DNA of 40,000 nucleotides from Stramonita haemastoma. Its lineage: Eukaryota > Mollusca > Gastropoda > Neogastropoda > Muricidae. The stretch covers positions 14,386,667 to 14,426,666 of the forward strand of contig CM060329.1 in the NCBI GenBank assembly GCA_030674155.1, written 5' to 3'. Positions 31,209 through 40,000 of the stretch are shown one piece after another. Every line of letters begins with the position of its first letter. The first letter of the stretch is position 1. The position numbers and the translations under genes are program-made. The notes under the pieces are model-generated. The model was not told the origin of the DNA, did not search any database, and saw only the letters and a list, made by a program, of their open reading frames with translations.

Positions 31209-31355
31209 GTGTATGTGTGTTTATGTGTATGTTTTTGTGTTTGTGTGTATGTGTTTGTGCATGCATGTGTGTGTATGTTTAAGTGTATATCCATATGTGT
31301 TTATGTTTGTGTATGTCTCTGTGTATGTTTGTATGCTTGTGTGTGTGATTGTGTG

Positions 31356-31589
31356 AGGGTTTCTAGTACCAAAATGATTATATAATACTACTGAAATAGG
31401 GAAAAATGCCTTACTAATTATGAATCCTATGCTTATACACGAGATCAATGAAAAATAGCTATATGCGTATATGTATGATTAGATAAATACGTAAAGAAAG
31501 AAAGAATAAAAAAGAAGACAGAACAAAGGAAAGAAAGAAAGAAAGAAATGGACAAATGAACCCCAGGAAGCCTTTCTTTGTCACAACAG
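31356..31589. other. Intron end before the large ITIH-like exon
   Basis: AT-rich, with a GAAA repeat at about 31494-31548 and then the acceptor CCTTTCTTTGTCACAACAG ending at 31589. No gene is visible. Confidence 0.6.
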
Positions 31590-32605
31590 CAAACGACACC
31601 GATACCAACAACCACAGCAACTCTCCCAGCATCGCTTCCCTCACTCCTGACGTCAACTCACGTCATCATAACGGATCCAATGTTGTCATCGCCGCACGGG
31701 CAACGCGTCGCAGAGCCAGTCGTCGCCGTCGGCCAGACGACATCGACCATGGACCGCGGCGAAGAAATCGCCGACATCGCCGCCCTCAGGATAATGGCCG
31801 AAAAAAGAAGAAAGGCGGGAAAGGAGACAAACCTAAGGCGAAAAAGTCCAGGAAGAAACGCGAGACGAGAAATGAAACTCCCGATTTTGCCGATCTTGTT
31901 GGATTAGAACTTGAATCAACAGGAGGTCCCTCTACAGCTTCAGACTGAAAAACACAGAAGAGAACGTTGATCATGTCAACTCTCTATCTGAAACACACGA
32001 GGATAATATGAACAATTATCTGGATGATTTTGAAGACTCACATTTCGATGAGGATTCAGTTAGACTCTTTCACGTTGGTTCTGAAAATTCTAACATCAGT
32101 GACCTAAACTTTTCTGGTGAAGATTTGAGAAAATCGATCTTTGGTCGTTCTAAAAGATCGACTTCTACTAAGTTGCGGAATTCTTTCAAGAGACTTTCAA
32201 AACCTTCTCATGATGGTTACAAAAGAAAACCTAAGGGGTCCAGATCTCCAGGTGATTCCAGACGTGTTCCCAGAAAACGTACCAGAAAGCCATCCCGGAA
32301 TAGATCAGGAAATTCCTCTGGTCGATCCCAAAAAGGCTCCGGAAGAAACTCCAGAAGATGGTCTGGTAACAGTAGAAGAAGATCCCCCAGTGACGCAACT
32401 CCGGCACAGTTTGTGCTGAAACAGGCTGACGATGCGGGAAGAAACTTATCGGATTCCGCCAATGGTGGCGTCAGTTCCGGTAATGGCGGCAGTTCCGGGG
32501 GTGACGTCAGTTCCGACGGGGTACTGATGCGGGACATGGCGGCCTATGTGGGTTTCTACGTGGCTGATGCCCGTGACCTGTCCTCCAGAACCCACGGGCT
32601 GCTGG
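31590..32605 (+). CDS. ITIH-like: ITIH-like gene, large exon: basic Ser/Arg-rich insertion plus GFYV...RTHGLLG segment, one apparent frameshift
   Basis: The exon opens with CA, which completes Ala after the one base left by 18898. The first part, to TGA 31946-31948, has an Asn/Ser N-terminal stretch and polybasic blocks (RATRRRASRRRRPDD, KKKKGGKGDKPKAKKSRKKR). The frame from about 31915 onward, shifted by one base, continues LKNTEENVDHVNSLSE, an acidic patch NNYLDDFEDSHFDEDS, then KRKPKGSRSPGDSRRVPRKR and Gly/Ser repeats. It ends in VGFYVADARDLSSRTHGLLG. That ending matches the ITI-HC C-terminal domain and meets a strong donor (GTGAGA, 32606). The exon is 1016 bases where 1017 would keep frame, consistent with one missing base near 31940. 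It may be a sequencing error or a true mutation. Confidence 0.75.
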
Positions 32606-33560
<955 letters not shown>

Positions 33561-33600
33561 GGTTTGGCAGTTAACACTTTATTTTACAGGTGCAATCGCC

Positions 33601-33750
33601 TGGCAGTTACAGCTTTAATGTAATGGGTGGAATGATTTGGCAGTTACAGCTTTAATGTAATGGGTGGAATGATTTGGCAGTTACAGCTTTAATGTAATGG
33701 GTGGAATGATTTGGCAGTTACAGCTTTAATGTAATGGGTGGAATGATCTG
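33601..33750. repeat. 37-bp minisatellite, about four units
   Basis: Units start TGGCAGTTACAGCTTTAATG and end GGGTGGAATGATT, at 33601, 33638, 33675 and 33712. The units are almost identical; a diverged half unit precedes them at about 33565-33600. Confidence 0.95.
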
Positions 33751-33844
33751 GAAGGTGCAAGTTTGATGTGACAGTTACTGGGGCACTGGTATAAGTCTCC
33801 GCTGATTCATCAGTTCAAGGGAATTTTCAGTTTGCATTTTGCTG

Positions 33845-33990
33845 ACTACCCTCCCTTTGAAGTTCTCCAGATGAGACTATAAAGGTAGATCAGGAGTGCA
33901 AAGGCTTGCAGACTGTATATTCAACACTTGTTAAACCCCACCAGCCTTCAAGAGAAAAGCTGGCCAGCTTTGGCCAGTGACATGGAGCAT
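33845..33990 (+). mobile_element. Old, diverged SINE body
   Basis: GAAGTTCTCCAGATGAGAC, TATAAAGGTAGATCAGGAG, CACTTGTTAAACCCC and AGAGAAAAGCTGGCC follow the order of the SINE body (CCTTCGGATGAGAC, TATAAACCGAGG, CACGTTAAA, AAGAGTAGGCC), with many substitutions. 34000-34350 is otherwise plain intron ending in a C/T-rich tract. Confidence 0.4.
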
Positions 33991-34363
33991 AGAAACACAC
34001 CCAGCATGAATAACTTTACATGTAGAAGGATGGAACCCCCCTGTTTCAACTTACCTTATGACATACTGCCTTATCAACTAGAAGTACGATCATTTTTATC
34101 ACAGAGTTTTGGAAAAAGCCAACTCGAGCTACATTTTCACTCATACATTTTATTTTAGTCCATGTTTTGTCTGTGACCTCAGGTTACCTTAATCAATCTA
34201 GTTCCACACTTCATCTGAGATTCGCCCTCCTCCTCTGTCACTCTCCCTGTCTGCATACTTCAAGCCCTTCTGTCTTTTTATTTTCATACACCCACCTGAA
34301 ATTCCTCACAACCCTCCCCCTCCTCCCCCCTCCCATCCCAACCCTTTCTGTCTGTGTTGACAG

Positions 34364-34638
34364 GTCAGTTCCTGCACAAAGCGGTCACCTTACAGAGGGT
34401 CCGGCAAAAAGCCAACGGCGTCATGAAGGCCAGACTGCTGGTGGAAAAACCTCGCCCCCATCACGTCAAGGCCACACTGCGCACGCGCACCAACATGGCC
34501 TTGAACTCGAGCAGCACGTGCTGGTGGCTGAGGGCAGGGGGGGTGGGGGTGGTGGACGGCGTCTACACAGACTACCTGGTGTCCAGGTTCCGGGCCTCCG
34601 ATTTCCTGCCGCTACCCCCGGGCCTGATTGGACAATGA
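34364..34638 (+). CDS. ITIH-like: ITIH-like gene, terminal coding exon
   Basis: The acceptor is TTTCTGTCTGTGTTGACAG (to 34363). The exon opens with GT, which completes the Gly of RTHGLLG from 32605, giving RTHGLLGQFLHKAV across the junction. It then encodes a strand-rich segment with LLVEKPRPHHVKATLRTRTN, CWWLRAGGVGVVDGVYTDYL and a short tail VSRFRASDF...GLIGQ ending at TGA 34636-34638. HGLLGQF, CWW and DGVYTDY close to the C-terminus are hallmark positions of ITIH heavy chains. The tail after TDYLV is about 20 residues, longer than the few residues usual in vertebrate members. I see no canonical AATAAA within about 1.5 kb downstream. Confidence 0.88.
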
Positions 34639-36580
34639 CACCTGTGGCCAGAAAGCTTCCGTATGTTTAACGTCTCTGCCCCCTTCAGGAGACAGAGTCC
34701 TAGCGCCAAGCCAGAGTCCACCACCCAGGTTGATCCGGGGTGCGTGTATAAGACCCACTCTGCTGGTTCCCTTTCAGCCCGGAATGGCCACCCCAACAAA
34801 GGTTGAGGTGGGGGGTAATTTTTTCTACAGCAATAGTAATTTTTGATAGCATCAGGGATTCCAGTTTTGCGATTTTTTTCTTTATATAATTCTGTCAGGA
34901 GAGGCGTGATGTTTGGTGGGCATTGGTATGCTAAAAGAAAGAGTTTTGTGTGTACAGTTAAAGGTGAACTCGGCTTTTGTGTACTTTACAGACGTGAGTG
35001 AAGGACAGCTACGCTTGTTTTCAGCGTCAATCATGGTTCCTTCCCAGTCTGAAACAACTCTATAAAAACATCTTAGTATTACAGGTAGCATTACGCTTCC
35101 ACACTTCATTAGTTATAAGTTCATTATAAATATTACCAGACAAAAGTATGAAGGAAGCATTTAAATTATTTCGCCCTAAAGCAACTGGCTGGAAATTGAA
35201 AGCGTTTGGTTGAGGGTAAAGGTTCATGCCTTAGCTTATAGTTGAAGAAGAAAAAAATATCACGATAAAAGCATCGAAAGATACACAAAGCAAACATATG
35301 TTTTAGGGATGCCAGTTATTGCCTGAATGCTCCGCCTCATCAAAAAAGAAAATCAGCCTCCTAGAGAGGCAATCTAGTTAGTTCAAACTTGCTAGACCAA
35401 AGCACTTTCTGTACCTTGTTTCCACCAAGACCCTGGTACTACTGCTGTAAATCGTCAGCAAAGAAATGTTCTTTCAGCTCCACTGATAGTTTGATCTAGT
35501 TTGTTGTAACAAATCATTGATTTTGCCAAGTACATGCTATGCAATTACCCATCAAATTTTGGATATGCAGATAGCAGCAAGAGAAATGTTTGAACACAAA
35601 TTAACTGTATGGCAAAGCAGATGTGATTGAAAAAAAGGAAATACGCTTCCAGTGCTTGGAAAGGAGAATGGATATAAGATTCTGGTTAGTGATTCTGAAA
35701 TATTTGATAACTTATTTGGACAGTATGCTGTTGAGAGGAATAGCAATAAGTATATGCAGTTATTCTAATAGATAAGAGCTTTTCGTATAACTGGAATATT
35801 GATTTCAAAGTAAGAAATGTATAAATACCAAATGATTGTTTTTCTTGCTTAGTGTAGGATAGAGCTTAGGTTTTATTCGGTCCTAGGGTCCCTATACGGA
35901 AAATAGCATTCCTCTTTTTTAAGTGCCAGTGTACGACACTAAGCACACTTTTAAACTCCCCAATTTTATGTTTTTACAAAAAAAAGTTCTGTTTTATTTT
36001 TGGAAGCTTTCTGGCCTGAAAAATGTCACGACTTGTTGATTGTTGAACCGCGGTAACAACTGGTTACCGTATGCATTTTGCTGATGTGGAAATACATCTG
36101 TAGAGTTCCTGTACTTGATTTGGGAGTTGGAATACAATGTACATAGGACTGTTTTCTGTTCATGTTTCTTTGTGGTTTTGTAAGTATTCTTAGTCCCTGT
36201 GATTTTTTAAAAGAATGGCAATAGTTTGAGTACGGGTGTAATCGTTGGTGTGTGTATGTGTAGTTTTGGATTGGAAATGAACTTCCCAAAGGTGTGCTCC
36301 AATGACTCCCAACAGATGTAAGGGAGGAGAAGAAGAAGAAAGAATTTGGTCCATGTTGATTGTTTAGCCTGAGTAGTCACAGAAGTGTTCCAGTTGATTT
36401 TTGCTTTTCTTTAGCGCTTAAACTCTTTCTGAAAACTGTTATCTATGTGTGTGCAAAGTGTTGATAAAAACCTCATCTCCCTGTAACTACCCTTTAGAAA
36501 CATGTACTATAGTTATTTGTATAAAAATGATTCCTAAGCTAAAGCACGCTGCGTAATGCTGATGAATAATATACGCACAC
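34639..36580. other. 3' flank of the ITIH-like gene, AT-rich, no gene recognised
   Basis: This should hold the 3' UTR and then intergenic DNA. I found no AATAAA; AT-rich variants such as CATTATAAATATT near 35115 are weak candidates. A GGAGGAGAAGAAGAAGAAAG run at 36325-36344 could be the tail of a LINE. Short frames on either strand have no recognisable content. Confidence 0.5.
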
Positions 36581-36589
36581 TCGCGCATG

Positions 36590-36655
36590 CAGACATGCAC
36601 ACATATGACTATGTAGACACACATACACATACACACACAAACACACCACACTACA

Positions 36656-36713
<58 letters not shown>

Positions 36714-36930
36714 GCGCGCGCGCGCGCGCGCGCGCGCGCACACACCACACACAGACATTCACACACACATACATACATACAAACACACTCTCTCACACAC
36801 ACACCACATACACATACACACACATACACACACGTACGCAGGCACACACGAACGCGCGCACGCACGCTCGCATGCAAGCGCGCACGCACGTACGCACGCA
36901 TGCACACACACACAGACACACACACGCACA

Positions 36931-37016
<86 letters not shown>
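36590..37016. repeat. (CA)n / (CG)n / CACG microsatellite, about 430 bases
   Basis: CA blocks with a (CG)n island at 36709-36740, CACGCACG and CATA units, and about 75 bases of pure CA ending directly at a SINE. Confidence 0.97.
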
Positions 37017-37018
<2 letters not shown>

Positions 37019-37400
37019 ACGGATAGCCTTAAGGTAGCCTAGTTGTTAGAATATTGTGCTTGTCATCTGGCGACCCAGGTTCGAATCCCGTTCAAGGGGA
37101 TATTTTCCCCTGGAGTTAACACCAGTGCAGACCCCCACTCCCCAAAAGTCCTTCGGATGATACTATAAACCGAGGTCCGGTGCGCGAACGCACACAGAAC
37201 ATCTTCACACACGTTAAAACCTGTTCCGCTTTTCGAAAGAGTAGGCCATTGTGTGCCGGTTGGAATGACAAAATAACAAACTGCATACACATGTGTACCA
37301 GATGTAAAAAACATATACAAAACTGCATACACATATGTACCAGATGTAAAAAACACATGAATGCTTATTCCATTATCCTCTATATAAAAAAATATATAAA
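37017..37400 (+). mobile_element. tRNA-derived SINE, full length with an internal 42-base duplication
   Basis: The head GACGGATAGCCTTAAGGTAG then GCCTAGTTGTTAGAATATTG gives the A box, and CCAGGTTCGAATCCC is a near-perfect B box. The body follows. Near the tail the unit AAACTGCATACACATGTGTA ... CAGATGTAAAAAACA occurs twice (from 37278 and 37320). It ends TTATCCTCTATATAAAAAAA. Confidence 0.88.
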
Positions 37401-37424
37401 TAAACACAGACAGATACACACACA

Positions 37425-37510
<86 letters not shown>
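37401..37510. repeat. (CA)n
   Basis: About 85 bases of nearly pure CA. 37511-37675 is AT-rich and may be the 5' leader of the following LINE. Confidence 0.95.
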
Positions 37511-37512
<2 letters not shown>

Positions 37513-37675
37513 ACATATTTGTTCTCGTTTTTTAATTGTTTTTCCATTGGTTAAATCGTTTAGTTACACATAGCTTTGAACAATATTCTGTATTTTCTTG
37601 ATAGTGTTTAAAAGGCGATTTTTAACACTTACTGGGGAGTAATATTGACGTTAAAGAAAGTTCAGAAAATTATTA

Positions 37676-39122
37676 ATGGTTAAAAATAAGTCGAAAGACA
37701 GAAGCTTTCGGCTATTGCAGTGGAATTGTAGATCTATAGCCACTAACATTGACTACTTAGAACATTATCTGACGTCAAATGAGTGTGACGTTTTAATCCT
37801 CCAGTCTCTCAATATAAGTCCTGACAAACTACCAAAACTAACAAATTTTTACTATCCGCCTGCATATACATGTGATACAGCAAACCAGAAGGTCTATACT
37901 GCTGTATACCTGCTTAGAGGGCTTGACTATCATCAGTTAACTCCACCTACTCTGAAAGACTTGCCAGATATTTATGTCAGTGGAGTTACTGTGAAATGTA
38001 ACAAATCATTGATATTGAATATACTTTCAGTGTATTTACCAAAAGGTCCAAATGACCAAAATACGGAATGGTTACGCACAATCCAAGATAAAAAATCATG
38101 GTAAATGGGTTGTTGCGGGTGACTTTAATGCCCATGCACCCTTCTGGGAAACAAATTGTCCATCTGTAACAAATAACCGTTTGGTAGAGAACATTGTTGA
38201 CAGTTCTCTTTATCTCTTAAATGATGGAAGATCTACCCGAATTCCCGATATATCCAAGCACAGGGCAACAGCAATTGATCTATCCTTAATATCTCCAGAG
38301 CTCGCACCTACTTGCTCGTGGGGAACGCATGATGATACGTTAGGGAGTGATCATTTGCCCATTAAAATAACTATCTGTGAAGAAACAGGTTACAATGAAA
38401 AATCCATTCCTGACAAAATACATAAATATAATTATAGACGAGCAGATTGGAGTAAGTTTAAAAGAATCCTTAGTGGCTATAAATTTGAAAGCATCAAAAG
38501 TGATAATGTAGATGTTTTATTCTCAAAATTTAAGGATGCAGTTCTATCAGTTGCTGACTTATCTATTCCCAGATTGAATGGTTTAAAATTCAGTAATCGC
38601 ATTGGCAATGTATGGTGGTCAGACTTGTGTGAAAAAGCAGTGCAACATAAGAAAGAACGATTTAAACTATATGTTGCAGAGAAGTCATCTGAAAATCACA
38701 GAGAAATGAAAAAAGCAAACATACAATGCAACAGAACTATAGAGGCTGCTAAGAAGTCCTACTGGACTTCCTTTTGCATGAAAGAAGTTTTCCATTTCAA
38801 GGACTCACAAAATGTTTGGTTAAAACTGAAACAGATGAAAAATGGGACAACCCTTCCAACTTGCCCAATTACAATTGATAACAATGAATTTCCATCAGAC
38901 ATGGAAAAAGCAGAAACTTTTTCTAACCTTTTTGCCAAAAATAGCAGGCTGGAAGGTCTGTCTACGTTTTGCAAGTGTTACAGAGAACAGGACTCGAACA
39001 ATCCCTTATATTCAGATCCTCCCCCACAAAACGACATGTGGTTTAATTCTTCCATTACTTTGGAAGAATTAAAATCTGTAATAGGTTCTCTCAGTAATAA
39101 AAAAATGTTCTGTTGGCTCTGA
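37676..39122 (+). pseudogene. LINE ORF2, endonuclease and linker (I/Nimb- or jockey-like)
   Basis: ATG 37676 gives MVKNKSKDRSFRLLQWNCRS, a standard AP-endonuclease start, then VLILQSLNI and ILSVYLPKG. A missing base near 38095 ends this frame at 38104, and the protein continues in the next frame: KWVVAGDFNAHAPFW (catalytic Asp/Asn), RATAIDLSLISPE and GSDHLPIKI. A linker with NYRRADWSKFKRIL and KSYWTSFCMKEVFHFKDSQN leads to SLEELKSVIGSLSNKK-type sequence, where one extra A in a run at 39102-39108 breaks the frame again. Codon use is AT-rich, unlike element A. No ORF1 is visible upstream, so the copy may be 5'-truncated. It lies 3' kb downstream of the ITIH-like stop. Confidence 0.85.
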
Positions 39123-40000
39123 TGCAATTTCCAATGAAATGTTAAAAAATCTTTCTGACAATTGTGTGAACTTTTTGCACCGTATTTTTCACATTTGCTG
39201 GGAAACTGGAATTTTACCACAGTTGTGGAAAAATTTAGTTGTACCAATTCTAGAGACCGGAAAGTCAAAACTTAACAAAATGAATTACAGACCAATCGCA
39301 TTAACATCTCACACTAGTAAACTGTTGGAGAAAATAGTACTGAATCGTTTAACTTATTATTGTGAAAAGAACAAAATAATACCTGTTAATCAAGCAGGAT
39401 TTCAAAAAGGTAGATCAACAACTGAACATCTAGTTAAACTGTCCACACATATAAAGCGCCAATTCGCACGTAGAAAAAGTGGTTTAGCAACTTTTTTTGA
39501 TGTAGAGAAGGCATATGATCAAGTCTGGCACAAGCGTCTATTATTTAAATTAAAATCAATTGGTTTGTCTGGTAATATGTACAATTATGTAAAATCTTTT
39601 TTAGTAGATAGAACCATTCAAACGAGAATAGGTTCGAGTTATTCTTCTTCCCACAATACTGAAATGGGTATACCTCAGGGTTCAATTATAGCTCCAATAT
39701 TATTCAATATACTTATACATGACCTTCCTAAAGCTCTGTCAAGTAATGTGGTTTTGGTTCAATATGCCGATGACATCTGCATGTGGTTAAACACCACATT
39801 GAAAAAATCAACTCCACAAAGAGATCAAAACTATCTCAGAAAATTGTATCAAACTGAGTTGGATAGACTTGGAAATTTCATGATGGAAAATGGACTGTCT
39901 CTTTCGACAGAAAAAATAAAGATGATGCTATTTGATTCTGGAAGTGTTCCAAACAGTCTTCCAATATTAAAATTACAAGGAAAACTAATTGAGTATACAC
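39109..40000 (+). pseudogene. LINE ORF2 continued: reverse transcriptase, open to the right edge
   Basis: In the frame starting TCT GAT GCA near 39118 there is no stop to position 40000: GSDAISNEMLKNLSD, NKMNYRPIALTSHTSKLLEK, NQAGFQKGRSTTEHLVKL, motif A ATFFDVEKAYDQVWHKRL, motif B GIPQGSIIAPILFNILI and motif C VQYADDICMWL, then NGLSLSTEKIKMMLF. All catalytic residues are present. RT and any RNase H continue outside the window. With only two single-base frameshifts in 2.3 kb, both near or in A-rich runs, this copy is young, and the shifts could be assembly errors. Relationship to the RNase H remnants at 26680-27960 and 28929-29840 is plausible by base composition but unproven. Confidence 0.9.

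Noticed and set aside
33601..33750. CRISPR-like array
   Set aside because: The 37-bp units are directly tandem with no unique spacers, in a eukaryotic intron.
34167..34670. Alternative 167-codon frame over the last exon
   Set aside because: It is a shadow in another frame; the ITIH signatures (CWW, DGVYTDY) are in the 34364-34638 frame.

Overview
This is eukaryotic nuclear DNA, most likely from a lophotrochozoan and probably a gastropod mollusc. The grounds are intron-split coding, very dense (CA)n/(GA)n/(CTGT)n microsatellites, tRNA-headed SINEs and several clades of non-LTR retrotransposons. The species assignment is inference. Nothing looks prokaryotic: there are no operons, ribosome binding sites, CRISPR arrays or phage genes.

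The only host gene I can support is on the + strand: the 3' half of an inter-alpha-trypsin-inhibitor heavy chain (ITIH)-like gene. Its exons are 11495-11566, 15326-15436, 18623-18898, 31590-32605 and 34364-34638 (stop), with a possible micro-exon at 10364-10391. All exon junctions are phase-compatible, and the joined product reads through the ITIH C-terminal domain, with the Asp-Pro site, RTY, GFYV, RTHGLLG and DGVYTDY signatures in order. Exon 31590-32605 also carries about 310 codons of very basic, Ser/Arg-rich low-complexity protein inside that domain. It contains one apparent 1-nt frameshift near 31940. The exons for the N-terminal VIT and VWA domains lie upstream of the window.

Almost everything else is repeats, most of it in the introns and flanks of this gene. 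Position 1-362 is an open reverse transcriptase fragment (- strand) running off the left edge. Position 1130-2306 is a decayed restriction-like-endonuclease LINE (- strand). Positions 2307-9098 and 19074-24783 are two near full-length copies of one I-clade-like element ('element A': CCHC gag, EN-RT-RNase H pol, (ATTGG)n tail). Copy 1 is interrupted at about 6627-7626 by a 5'-truncated LINE of another family. A 3' fragment of element A at 12067-14822 is split by an RTE-type LINE (12165-14705) with a clear target-site duplication. Position 24884-25110 is another 3' end of the LINE nested in copy 1. Positions 26680-27960 (-) and 28926-29840 (+) are RNase H-bearing LINE remnants on either side of an LTR-like direct repeat pair (28088-28723). 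Position 37676-40000 is the 5' part of a further EN-RT element that runs off the right edge.

SINEs of one tRNA-derived family occur about ten times (for example 9771-10102 (-), 17761-18105 (+), 37017-37400 (+)). Their 5' ends repeatedly abut (CA)n tracts. One SINE body ends about 14 bases upstream of the ITIH exon at 18623, so it forms part of that splice acceptor region. Position 34639-36580 is AT-rich 3' flank with no recognisable gene.
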